Assembly (NCBI GenBank): GCA_001443525.1
Contig: LKPX01000016.1
Coordinates: forward strand, 1-56,216
Direction: 5' to 3'
DNA length: 56,216 nucleotides
Origin: Desulfobacteraceae bacterium RAAP-1
GTDB taxonomy: Bacteria > Desulfobacterota > Desulfobacteria > Desulfobacterales > Desulfatirhabdiaceae
The notes under the pieces were generated by a model. The model searched no databases, was not told the origin of the DNA, and saw only the letters and a list, made by a program, of their open reading frames with translations. A program made the translations under genes and the position numbers. The stretch's first letter is position 1. Each line of letters starts with the position of its first letter. This document shows, one piece after another, positions 7,846 through 16,519 of this stretch.

Positions 7846-9006
7846 ATGAAAATCATTGATAGATGGCATGACCGAGAGACGATAACCCAATGGATCAAGA
7901 TATTTCCCGTTTTGGCGATTCTCGGCCCCAGGCAGTGCGGAAAAACCACACTGGCTCGGGCAATCAATGCCGATCACTATTTCGACCTTGAAAATCCCCA
8001 GGATGCCGCCCGGCTGGAGCAGCCGCAACTGGCTCTTGAAGATCTGACTGGGCTTATCGTCATTGATGAGATTCAGCGCTCGGTCGAGTTGTTTCCGTTG
8101 CTGCGCTATCTGGTGGATCAGGATAAAAACCGGAAGTTCGTGATTCTGGGAAGCGCATCACGGGATTTGATTCGGCAAAGCTCGGAATCTCTGGCCGGCC
8201 GAATCGCCTATTATTATCTGGGCGGCTTCCGTTTGCAGGACATTGGCCCGAAAGACATGAAGATATTGTGGTTTCGCGGCGGATTACCCCGGTCTTTTCT
8301 GGCGGCATCGGATGAAGAAAGTCATCTGTGGCGCAATCAATATGTGACAACTTTTCTGGAGCGAGACATTCCACAGCTCGGCATCACGATTCCCGCCCGA
8401 ACGCTTCGGCGTTTTTGGCTCATGCTGAGTCATTATCATGGCCAGATTCTGAATTACGCCGAACTGGGGCGTTCTTTCGGGATATCCGACATGACCGTCC
8501 GAAAATACTGCGATATTCTGGAAGGCACATTTATGGTCCGCATCCTCCAGCCCTGGTATGCCAATATCGGCAAACGGATCGTAAAACGGCCCAAGCTGTA
8601 TCTCAGAGACTCCGGACTGTTTCACACCCTGTTATCTATCGAAAGTCAGGAGCAGTTAAATGTATCGCCTAAACTGGGGGCTTCCTGGGAGGGTTTTGCC
8701 CTGGATTGCGTTTGCCGGGCATTAGGAAAAGAAGATACAGACCTTTATTTCTGGCACACCCACGGGGGTGCGGAACTTGACCTTTTCTGGCAATGGGGCG
8801 GGCAGAACTGGGGCGTCGAATTCAAGTATGAAGATGCTCCCCGCTTGACCCGATCCATGCAGACCGCCATCAAAGATTTGCAGTTGGCCGGTTTATGGGT
8901 TGTCTATCCGGGGAAATCATCTTACGCCCTGGCGACAAATATTCATGTTCTCCCACTTTCGGAGATGGGTATAACATGGAATTATTCCGATTCATCTCCT
9001 CTGTAA
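7846..9006 (+). CDS. AAA+ ATPase with DUF4143 domain
   Basis: A 386-aa P-loop ATPase of the widespread archaeal/bacterial family with an N-terminal AAA_14 domain and C-terminal DUF4143. Walker A is LGPRQCGKTTL (about residues 26-36), Walker B is LIVIDEIQ (about 69-76), and a sensor-like ILGSASRDL follows. The C-terminal half contains a winged-helix-like region (SFGISDMTVRKYCDIL) and ends in a nuclease-like segment (HTHGGAELDLFWQ, GVEFKYE) recalling restriction-endonuclease-fold DUF4143 proteins. The biological role is not established; such genes are often in mobile or defence islands. An intrinsic terminator follows directly. A relative lies at 31504-32709 with a different sequence. Confidence 0.85.
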   Translation: MKIIDRWHDRETITQWIKIFPVLAILGPRQCGKTTLARAINADHYFDLENPQDAARLEQPQLALEDLTGLIVIDEIQRSVELFPLLRYLVDQDKNRKFVILGSASRDLIRQSSESLAGRIAYYYLGGFRLQDIGPKDMKILWFRGGLPRSFLAASDEESHLWRNQYVTTFLERDIPQLGITIPARTLRRFWLMLSHYHGQILNYAELGRSFGISDMTVRKYCDILEGTFMVRILQPWYANIGKRIVKRPKLYLRDSGLFHTLLSIESQEQLNVSPKLGASWEGFALDCVCRALGKEDTDLYFWHTHGGAELDLFWQWGGQNWGVEFKYEDAPRLTRSMQTAIKDLQLAGLWVVYPGKSSYALATNIHVLPLSEMGITWNYSDSSPL

Positions 9007-9031
9007 ATTTGACGAAGCCGTCAAATTTTTT
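9005..9031 (+). terminator. Intrinsic terminator of the DUF4143 ATPase gene
   Basis: AAATTTGACG (9005-9014) and CGTCAAATTT (9019-9028) form a perfect 10-bp stem with an AAGC loop and a T-run to 9031. It overlaps the stop codon. The core GACGAAGCCGTC is the same as the end of the dispersed repeats. Confidence 0.85.
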
Positions 9032-9129
9032 CCGACATGGGACGCTATATGTCCAGGGTCATGTGATATCATGATAAAAAATGATGTCAGTGGATTTTAA
9101 CCCATCGGATTAAAGGAGAAAAAATCGTC

Positions 9130-9639
9130 ATGACGATAACACCGTTCAACCTCGATGAAAGCATCCATTCTTCCAAAGCCCGACAGCACCATTATCTGTA
9201 TGCGCACAAAGTAATTGCCGACCTGTCATTGAGACGCAACAAGACATTTCTTTCCATGCTGACAAATCCGGATTCTGACAGCTTTCTGGTCAACTTGTGG
9301 AACCAGACGGCAAAACATTTTTCTGAAGCCGAGGTTATCCCTTCCGATGGGCTGAAATCCAGCCCGCTGGTGAAAGTCAATGACAACTATCTGCTTGCCA
9401 TTATCAGATTTCCGCCCGCCGAAAAACCAACCGAAGCAATCTTTTCCGGAATCATTCTTCATCGGCATTCCGGTAAAGTCCGCTATATTGTGCTGGAAAA
9501 ATCTTTCCGAGGCGTGATTCTCTGCGAATGGACGGCGGATGGCCTGCACAAACAACTGCCTCAGAGTTTGTCCATCAGGGCTCGGAACGATCTGTCTCTC
9601 AGGGAATTTGCCGCACTGCTGATTGCTGATTTCTGCTGA
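9130..9639 (+). CDS. Hypothetical protein, 169 aa
   Basis: I do not recognise this protein. It is soluble, with no signal peptide or membrane segment, and mixed alpha/beta in character. A hydrophobic core strand region (LLAIIRFPPAEKPTEAIFSGIIL and VRYIVLEKS) suggests a compact beta-rich domain, and the end is DLSLREFAALLIADFC. AAAGGAG precedes the ATG at a rather long distance (about 11 bases). It lies just upstream of the WYL regulator and the cas operon in the same orientation, so it may belong to that module. This is context, not evidence of function. The palindrome TATCATGATA at 9067-9076 lies in front of it. Confidence 0.65.
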   Translation: MTITPFNLDESIHSSKARQHHYLYAHKVIADLSLRRNKTFLSMLTNPDSDSFLVNLWNQTAKHFSEAEVIPSDGLKSSPLVKVNDNYLLAIIRFPPAEKPTEAIFSGIILHRHSGKVRYIVLEKSFRGVILCEWTADGLHKQLPQSLSIRARNDLSLREFAALLIADFC

Positions 9640-9794
9640 ACAGGCGGCGGATTCCGGTTTACTGCCACAATATTTTGTTCCGATTTCTTACTTGAGAAAG
9701 GACGGGATGGAGCGTAAGGTATCCAACGTTTTCCACAGGTGATGCGCAGGCAGCATCGCTTTCTAATCCGATCCTGAATACAGGGAGATGATAG

Positions 9795-10778
9795 ATGGGA
9801 GATTTTATTGCCTTTGAACGTTTTCTGTGGTTTGACAACCAGATACGTCAAAACCGCTTTCCGAATGCCGTCAAACTTTCCACTCATTTTGAAGTCTGCC
9901 ACAAAACTGCCCAGCGTGACATTACACGGTTTAAAGATCGTTACCATGCGCCGATTGAATACAATTACAGTGAACGCGGATACTACTATTTAGATCCCGA
10001 CTACAAATTACCCAGTCTGTATGTAACTCAGGATGAAATTCTGGCCGTCCTGATCGCTCAGAAACTCCTTTCCAGCAGTCAGGATGGTCTTATCAGTCCC
10101 GGCATTGCCCGATTCAACAAATGTTTGCTTGCAGACGCCAGCGGCAGCGGTTTCCATACGGATTATATTGAAGAATCTTTTTCTGCGGACTGGAACGGTC
10201 ATGCACTGGTTGATCCCCAGATTTTTCACGAAGCGGTTCTTGCCACAATAAACAACCGGCTGCTTTCCTTCTCTTACTGGTCTCCCGGAAATAATGAACA
10301 GTCTCGGAGAGTGGTGGAACCGCACCATCTTCAGTATTACATGGCCAACTGGATACTGATCGCCTGGTGTCATTGCCGGCAGGACTGGCGGAAATTTTTT
10401 CTCTCCCGTATGACATCCGTAGCCATCAACAACAAATCTTTCGAGCGAAAACCCTATGACACATGGCAGCATCTGCTGGATCATGCGTTCGGCATTTTTC
10501 AGGGAGGTGCAACGGTGGACGTCACACTTCGGTTCAACCCCTTTCGCGCTCAGTGGATTCAGGAGCAATCGTGGCATCCGACCCAGAAAATCACACGTCT
10601 GGATGACGGCAGCCTGGACCTGACATTTCCGGTAAGCGATTTCCGGGAAGTCAAAATGAAGATCCTCCAGTTCGGCGCCGACGTCAAAGTCATTCAACCC
10701 GCAGAACTCCAGGATGAAATTCAGGAGGAGATTGTGAGGATGACGACGGTGTATGGGGGGATTAATCCAGAATATTAG
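9795..10778 (+). CDS. WYL-domain transcriptional regulator
   Basis: The 327-aa protein has an N-terminal HTH (FPNAVKLSTHFEVCHKTAQRDI, about residues 22-43, a DeoR/HTH_11-like YafY arrangement). A central WYL domain spans roughly 140-230, with VVEPHHLQYYMANWILIAW and an arginine-containing FFLSRM strand. A WCX-like C-terminal region (VTLRFNPF, FPVSDFREVKMKIL) completes it. WYL proteins sense nucleic-acid or nucleotide ligands and frequently regulate CRISPR-Cas and other defence loci. Its position about 130 bases before cas1, same strand, suggests it controls this I-F operon (inference). CAGGGAG precedes the chosen ATG. Confidence 0.88.
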   Translation: MGDFIAFERFLWFDNQIRQNRFPNAVKLSTHFEVCHKTAQRDITRFKDRYHAPIEYNYSERGYYYLDPDYKLPSLYVTQDEILAVLIAQKLLSSSQDGLISPGIARFNKCLLADASGSGFHTDYIEESFSADWNGHALVDPQIFHEAVLATINNRLLSFSYWSPGNNEQSRRVVEPHHLQYYMANWILIAWCHCRQDWRKFFLSRMTSVAINNKSFERKPYDTWQHLLDHAFGIFQGGATVDVTLRFNPFRAQWIQEQSWHPTQKITRLDDGSLDLTFPVSDFREVKMKILQFGADVKVIQPAELQDEIQEEIVRMTTVYGGINPEY

Positions 10779-10800
10779 ATATAGAAGGTTATCAGAATGA

Positions 10801-10868
10801 CATCAAAGAAAAGATTGCACATCTTGCAAAGATGGACGATTAGACAAAATTCAGGTTCATCTTTGATG
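10801..10868. promoter_or_regulatory. Nested inverted repeats in front of cas1
   Basis: CATCAAAGA (10801-10809) and TCTTTGATG (10860-10868) are a perfect 9-bp inverted pair. Between them CATCTT-GCA-AAGATG (10820-10834) is a second small palindrome. They lie in the only gap between the WYL regulator gene and cas1, so they are candidates for an operator or mRNA leader structure. A 26-codon ORF (10797-10877, with AAGG upstream) crosses the same bases; I do not call it a gene. Confidence 0.4.
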
Positions 10869-10905
10869 AATTTGTAAACAATTGATCGAATAATGAGATT
10901 ACTTT

Positions 10906-11883
10906 ATGGATAACATCAGCCCCTCTGATCTCAAAGCTATTCTTCATTCGAAGCGGGCCAATATCTATTATCTTCAGCATTGTAGGATATTGGTAAATGG
11001 CGGACGTGTAGAGTATGTTACAGACGAAGGCCAGCGGACTCTTTACTGGAACATCCCTATTGCAAACACAACCTGTCTGTTGCTGAGTACAGGGACATCA
11101 ATCACTCAGTCTGCTATGCGAGAGCTTGCTAAAGCAGGTGTGTTGGTCGGATTTTGTGGCGGCGGTGGAACACCTTTATTCAGTGCCAATGAGGTTGACA
11201 TAGAAGTCGCATGGTTTACCCCACAGAGCGAATACCGACCAACCCAATACCTGCAAAACTGGGTACGTTTTTGGTTTGATGATGAAAAGCGTTTGAAAGC
11301 AGCTAAAACTTTTCAACACATCCGCATAGAACGCTTGGAATCTCTCTGGCTGAGAAATCGCACACTACGCGATGCAGGATTTGAGGTAAGTGACCATAGA
11401 TTGGTATCATTGTTAGAACCTGCACGCGAGGCGATTGACAGATCGCTAAATACCGCTGATTTGCTTACAGTTGAAGCCCGCTTGTCCAAATCGCTATACA
11501 AAATAGTTGCCCGTACAGTTAAATATGGTGATTTTGTCCGAGCTAAACGAGGAACCGGTACAGATCCGGCAAATCGTTTTCTTGACCATGGCAATTATCT
11601 GGCTTACGGGCTTGGCGCTACGGCCACATGGGTGCTAGGATTACCTCATGGTTTAGCTGTATTACATGGCAAAACCCGGCGAGGTGGCCTTGTTTTTGAT
11701 GTGGCGGATTTGATCAAAGACGCGGTAATTCTACCTCAGGCGTTTATTTCAGCTATGTCCGGTCATGAAGAGCAGGAATTTCGTCAGGCTTGTATCGAAA
11801 ATATGACCCGTACGGAATCATTGGATTTCATGATCGATACGCTGAAATCCATTGCAACAGAGTTGGGAAGTGCAGTCTTATGA
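10906..11883 (+). CDS. cas1: Type I-F CRISPR integrase Cas1
   Basis: Cas1 (325 aa), with the Cas2 part of Cas2-3, integrates new spacers into the array. The sequence has the I-F-type opening (LKAILHSKRANIYYLQHCRI) and core elements such as TTCLLLSTGTSIT, QSAMRELAKAGV and GVLVGFCGGGGTPLF. It also has the catalytic helix region (EARLSKSLYKIVARTV, YLAYGLGAT) and the DVADLIKDAVILPQAF segment containing conserved acidic metal ligands. Length is typical of I-F Cas1. It is the first gene of a six-gene cas operon. Its stop overlaps the next start (ATGA). Codon use is more A/T-rich than in the flanking housekeeping genes. Confidence 0.97.
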   Translation: MDNISPSDLKAILHSKRANIYYLQHCRILVNGGRVEYVTDEGQRTLYWNIPIANTTCLLLSTGTSITQSAMRELAKAGVLVGFCGGGGTPLFSANEVDIEVAWFTPQSEYRPTQYLQNWVRFWFDDEKRLKAAKTFQHIRIERLESLWLRNRTLRDAGFEVSDHRLVSLLEPAREAIDRSLNTADLLTVEARLSKSLYKIVARTVKYGDFVRAKRGTGTDPANRFLDHGNYLAYGLGATATWVLGLPHGLAVLHGKTRRGGLVFDVADLIKDAVILPQAFISAMSGHEEQEFRQACIENMTRTESLDFMIDTLKSIATELGSAVL

Positions 11884-14800
11884 ATGTGATGTTTATCTCC
11901 CAGTGCAGCAAAAATGCTTTGGTGGAAACTCGACGTATTCTAGATCAATTTGCCGAAAGGCGTGGTGATCGGACCTGGCAAACCCCTATCACTCAGCAGG
12001 GACTCGACACGCTGTACAAGATGCTTCGTAAAACAGCACGGAAGAATACAGCAGTGGCATGTCACTGGATACGCAGTAAAGATCACAGTGAGCTGCTGTG
12101 GATTGTTGGCGATATCAGACGTTTTAATGTTCAAGGAGCTACTCCTACCAATACCACAGTTAGAGATGTTTTGCGCACTCGGGATGAAAACGATTGGCGC
12201 ACCGCAGAAGAAATCAGACTTCTTACGGTATTGGCAGCGTTGTTCCATGATTTTGGCAAGGCTAATCAAGCATTTCAAAAAAAACTGAACAGTTGTAAAC
12301 CAGTTGCAGATGCCTACCGACATGAGTGGGTTGCGTTACGCATATTCGAATCTTTTATTGGCCATGACAATGATCAAACATGGTTGACTCGTCTGACAAC
12401 ACTATCAGAAAAAACCGATAGGATGTGGATTAAGAACCTGTTGCGTGATGGCCTTGACCAGCGCATTCAGAGTCCATTCAAATATCTGCCGCCTCTGGCA
12501 CGGGTTGTTGGGTGGATGATCGTAAGTCATCATCGCCTGCCTGTCCAAGAGAAAAATACACCACTTCATTCCACGGCGCTGATCCAGTTGCCAGAAAATA
12601 TTGAGGAGCAATGGTGCGGCTGTCGCGTTGATATAGAAGCGAAAGATATTGAGAATTGCTGGTTATTTCAAAAAGGGTTGCCGTTTGACAGCCTGTCGTG
12701 GCGGAGAGAGGTGGGCAAAATTGCAAAAGCTATCCTGTCGCGGTATGGTATGTTAACGACGGACTGGTTCAATAATCCTTATATCTTGTATTTGTCTCGA
12801 ATGGCGTTGATGCTGGCCGATCATTATTATTCCAGTGAGCCCAGTTATCTCAGATATGGCGATATCAAATATCCCCTCTACGCCAATACTGATCGAACTA
12901 CCGGATTACTCAAGCAGCGGTTGGATGAGCATTTGATTGGTGTGTCTATAAACGCCAGCCGAATTGTACGGACACTTCCACGATTAGTACTGAAACTGCC
13001 GCGCATTGCTAGGCATAAAGGCTTTCGTCAGCGCAGCCGAGATACACGTTTCCGCTGGCAGGATCGTGCTTTTGATTTGACAGAAAGTCTTCAAATGCGT
13101 ACCGAACAACAGGGCTTTTTCGGGGTAAACATGGCCTCAACCGGCTACGGGAAAACCTTGGCCAATGGTCGTATCCTTTACGCACTTGCATCTCCTCAGC
13201 ATGGCGCCCGTTTTAGTATAGCACTTGGTTTGCGCACTCTGACATTGCAAACTGGGGACGTTTATCGGGAACAAATGGGGCTGAGTGTGGAAGATCTGGC
13301 CATATTGGTTGGAGGTGGCGCAATTCGGGCATTGCACGAGTACCAGCTTGAGCGTGATACTCAAATGGCAAGCAATTCCGAATCAACGGCAGATCTGTTG
13401 CCTGAGCAGCACTATGTGCATTTTGAAGGCAGTCTGGAAGATGGCGCACTGAATCGCTGGATAGGGAAAAATCCGGACGTTCAAAAGCTGATAAATGCGC
13501 CTGTTCTCGTGTGTACCATTGACCATTTGATGCCCGCAACGGAAAGTACTCGCGGTGGGCATCAAATCGCACCCATGCTGCGTTTGTTGAGTGCCGATCT
13601 GGTGCTGGACGAGCCTGATGATTTTGGAATTGATGACCTGCCTGCTCTGACTCGTTTGGTGCATTGGGCCGGCCTGTTGGGTAGCCGCGTTCTGCTGTCC
13701 TCAGCTACCCTTCCGCCGGCATTGGTACAGGGTTTGTTTCAGGCTTATCTTGAAGGACGGAAAATTTATCAGTATAATCGAGGTATTCCAGGTCAACCGT
13801 TGAACGTGTGCTGCGCATGGTTTGATGAATTCAGCGCGGAAGCCAGTGAGCATGCAGTTGCCGACAGTTTTCGGAATGCACACCAGCATTTCGTGGATAA
13901 ACGATTGGGTAATCTTGCTCAGACCGAAGTTCGCCGTCGTGCCGAAATCATACACTTGTCCATTGCCTGTGGGCAAACAAGAGAGACGATCTGTGCCGAG
14001 TTGTCTGTAATTCTTCATCAGCAGATGCATGACCTGCACAACCTGCATCACAGCGATGATCCGGTAACGAGGAAACGGATCAGTTTCGGTTTAATCCGCA
14101 TGGCCAATATCGGTCCACTGGTGGAAACGGCTCACAGGCTTTGTGCTCTTGGAGCGTCTGAAAATTATCGTGTCCATTTTTGTGTGTATCATTCCCAACA
14201 TCCATTGCTCGTACGTTCCGGTATAGAACAGCAGTTGGACCGATTTTTAAACCGGAAAAACCCTGAAGCGGTATTTCAAGAGCCGGATATCCGCCAGCAA
14301 TTGGATACAACATCGGAACAAGATCATATTTTTGTAGTTTTGGCTACGCCCGTTGCCGAAGTCGGGCGAGATCATGATTATGACTGGGGTATTGTCGAGC
14401 CTTCCTCCATGCGCTCGATTATCCAATTGGCCGGTCGTATTCGGCGGCATCGTTCGGATCTTTGTACAACACCCAATCTGTATCTGCTGGATACCAATGT
14501 TCGTTATCTGGAGCACGGGGCAGGACATCCTGCTTTTTGCCGCCCAGGTTTTGAAAGCGAGCAGTTCCCGCTGGATCAACACTACCTGAGTGAATTGCTT
14601 ACTCCCGAACAGGTTGCGGTGATCGATGCTTCAAATCGTATCAGTGAACGATCTGAATCTTGTCCTCGTCAAAATCTTGTGGATTTGGAACATGCCCGTC
14701 TTCGCGCTTTGATGATTGGAACAGACAAAGTCGAACGGTTAAAAACAGTTCCTGTCCATTGGTGGTGGACCACTCATGCTGGCCTGAGCGGAGAACTTCA

Positions 14801-15134
14801 ACGCAAACAACCGTTTCGCGACGATCCATTGGGCCGTCAACGCTATGGTTTATTCCCTGATGATGACGGCATATCACAATTTATGCGTTTTGAAGATAAC
14901 GGTGCACTTACACCGGTTAACAACCTATTACATTTGGTGAGCCTTGAACCTGGCCCACGCATGAGTTTTTGGGGCGTGACTGACTATTTTGAAGCCTTGG
15001 AAACTCTGGCTGATGCCTTGCAGATGGAAACTGATGTCTGCGTCCGCCGTTTTGGCATCATTGATCTGCCTGAGAAAGGTGCAGATCAGGGTTGGAACTA
15101 TCACCCAGTATTAGGATTTGATCGTTACAGATGA
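11880..15134 (+). CDS. cas3: Type I-F Cas2-Cas3 fusion, nuclease-helicase
   Basis: This 1084-aa fusion joins an N-terminal Cas2 domain (about residues 1-95) to an HD nuclease, a superfamily-2 helicase and a C-terminal domain. The HD motif is LFHDFGKANQAF (His123-Asp124). Walker A is STGYGKT (about 418), Walker B is LVLDEPDD (DExD variant, about 575), and motif III is LLSSAT (about 605). ATPVAEVGRD and QLAGRIRRHR (about 849) provide the C-terminal helicase motifs. It degrades target DNA after Csy-complex recognition and also takes part in adaptation with Cas1. The ATG at 11880 is chosen because it overlaps the cas1 stop as ATGA; the open frame extends upstream but inside cas1. Confidence 0.97.
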   Translation: MNVMFISQCSKNALVETRRILDQFAERRGDRTWQTPITQQGLDTLYKMLRKTARKNTAVACHWIRSKDHSELLWIVGDIRRFNVQGATPTNTTVRDVLRTRDENDWRTAEEIRLLTVLAALFHDFGKANQAFQKKLNSCKPVADAYRHEWVALRIFESFIGHDNDQTWLTRLTTLSEKTDRMWIKNLLRDGLDQRIQSPFKYLPPLARVVGWMIVSHHRLPVQEKNTPLHSTALIQLPENIEEQWCGCRVDIEAKDIENCWLFQKGLPFDSLSWRREVGKIAKAILSRYGMLTTDWFNNPYILYLSRMALMLADHYYSSEPSYLRYGDIKYPLYANTDRTTGLLKQRLDEHLIGVSINASRIVRTLPRLVLKLPRIARHKGFRQRSRDTRFRWQDRAFDLTESLQMRTEQQGFFGVNMASTGYGKTLANGRILYALASPQHGARFSIALGLRTLTLQTGDVYREQMGLSVEDLAILVGGGAIRALHEYQLERDTQMASNSESTADLLPEQHYVHFEGSLEDGALNRWIGKNPDVQKLINAPVLVCTIDHLMPATESTRGGHQIAPMLRLLSADLVLDEPDDFGIDDLPALTRLVHWAGLLGSRVLLSSATLPPALVQGLFQAYLEGRKIYQYNRGIPGQPLNVCCAWFDEFSAEASEHAVADSFRNAHQHFVDKRLGNLAQTEVRRRAEIIHLSIACGQTRETICAELSVILHQQMHDLHNLHHSDDPVTRKRISFGLIRMANIGPLVETAHRLCALGASENYRVHFCVYHSQHPLLVRSGIEQQLDRFLNRKNPEAVFQEPDIRQQLDTTSEQDHIFVVLATPVAEVGRDHDYDWGIVEPSSMRSIIQLAGRIRRHRSDLCTTPNLYLLDTNVRYLEHGAGHPAFCRPGFESEQFPLDQHYLSELLTPEQVAVIDASNRISERSESCPRQNLVDLEHARLRALMIGTDKVERLKTVPVHWWWTTHAGLSGELQRKQPFRDDPLGRQRYGLFPDDDGISQFMRFEDNGALTPVNNLLHLVSLEPGPRMSFWGVTDYFEALETLADALQMETDVCVRRFGIIDLPEKGADQGWNYHPVLGFDRYR

Positions 15135-15160
15135 CTAACTGATACGAAAGGATATAATTT

Positions 15161-16519
15161 ATGGATGGAACCGAAGCAGTCGGTGCGGTTGAATCAACAG
15201 TGATAGAAATTCGGGCGGTGATCAAAGGATTTCTCCAGGAACGACTTCAGCCAAAACTGGACGAAATACGAAAAAAAGAAGAAAAACTTATAGAAAATGA
15301 AGAGGATAAGCTTCAGCAACTGAAAATGGATCGACAGCAGTTGTTGGATTCCCATGAGCTTGAGACCTGGATTACCGATGCTGCTCGGCGTGTCGGTCAG
15401 ATTCAACAGGTGACTCACGCGATCAAATTCACCCATCCCGATGCCAGGGGCACTAGCCTCGAAGCACCGGGCAATCAGAATGTAGATAGGTTTACAGTCG
15501 GCACCCATATCATTTATGAAAACTGCAGATCGGATGTGGTGGGAAATGCGGCGGCATTGGATGTATACAAATTTTTGCGCTTGGAAGTGGGTGGCAAAAC
15601 GCTACTGGAGCGAGCCATTGAGAACGATCCGGCATTACGAGCTGCTTTTTCGGGGGATAAAAATCAGGCGCAATCATGGATGTCGGCATTTGCCAACATA
15701 ACTTCCTCAAAAAACAGATCCGCATCACACAAATTGGCTAAACAGGTTTACTGGCCTCTGGGTAATGGTGAATATCATCTATTGGCTCCCCTGTTTCCCA
15801 CCTCTTTGGTGGATGTCGTCTGGAACACCATCCAGAAAGATCGATTTTCTGAAACAGCTAAAGCGGCCCGAAATGCACGGCGAGCTGGCAGTTCCTATTC
15901 TGAAGGTTATCGGGAATATCCCGACATGGCGATTCAAAAGTTTGGCGGTACCAAACCACAAAATATCAGCCAGCTCAATAGCGATCGGCATGGGGAAAAC
16001 TATCTACTCTCTTCCTGTCCACCCACCTGGGCTTCTGAACGAGTCCGTCCCCCGATAGGTGTTAGCAGCGTTTTTGACGGCTGGTTTGGTCGTCGGAAAA
16101 GCGTTCGAGAGCTGATCCGCATCCTGCGTGATTTTCTAACACGAGTTCAAGCCATCAACAATGTTATGATCAGGAATAAACGGGCTGAATTGATTAGCTA
16201 TCTCCGTGACGAGTTGCTTCAGTTTGCTGCGGAAATTCATGAATTACCTGGTGGCTGGAGTATAAGCAAAAGCTGTCGTTTGAACATGGACGAGCAATGC
16301 TGGCTTGATCCATGGCGTGCGGAAAACGATGAAATATTTTGTTCGTTATGTCGTTTAGACAGCTGGAAAGATGCCGTCTGTAAACGTTTTGCGAATTGGC
16401 TAAATGCCAGACTTACCACTAGCACTTTACGGATGGGTGAAAATGAAGCACGTGAGTGGCAATCCGTTCTGGCTGGAGAGCTACGTATGATTCATATGGA
16501 GATTGGCATCAATGATTGA
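15161..16519 (+). CDS. csy1: Type I-F Cascade large-subunit protein Csy1 (Cas8f)
   Basis: Csy1 (452 aa) forms a heterodimer with Csy2 at the 5' handle of the crRNA and recognises the PAM in target DNA. The N-terminus is a charged helical segment (DEIRKKEEKLIENEEDK, about residues 35-51). It is followed by THAIKFTHPDARGTSL, which is a hallmark of I-F Csy1, and by QNISQLNSDRHGENYLLSS and the GGWSISKSC region. Length is close to other Csy1 proteins. GAAAGGA lies upstream of the ATG. It overlaps csy2 by 8 bases. Confidence 0.95.
   Translation: MDGTEAVGAVESTVIEIRAVIKGFLQERLQPKLDEIRKKEEKLIENEEDKLQQLKMDRQQLLDSHELETWITDAARRVGQIQQVTHAIKFTHPDARGTSLEAPGNQNVDRFTVGTHIIYENCRSDVVGNAAALDVYKFLRLEVGGKTLLERAIENDPALRAAFSGDKNQAQSWMSAFANITSSKNRSASHKLAKQVYWPLGNGEYHLLAPLFPTSLVDVVWNTIQKDRFSETAKAARNARRAGSSYSEGYREYPDMAIQKFGGTKPQNISQLNSDRHGENYLLSSCPPTWASERVRPPIGVSSVFDGWFGRRKSVRELIRILRDFLTRVQAINNVMIRNKRAELISYLRDELLQFAAEIHELPGGWSISKSCRLNMDEQCWLDPWRAENDEIFCSLCRLDSWKDAVCKRFANWLNARLTTSTLRMGENEAREWQSVLAGELRMIHMEIGIND

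Noticed and set aside
10797-10877. A 26-codon ORF between the WYL gene and cas1 with AAGG upstream
   Set aside because: It crosses the inverted repeats and has no similarity I can name. The alternative frame looks more protein-like but contains stops.
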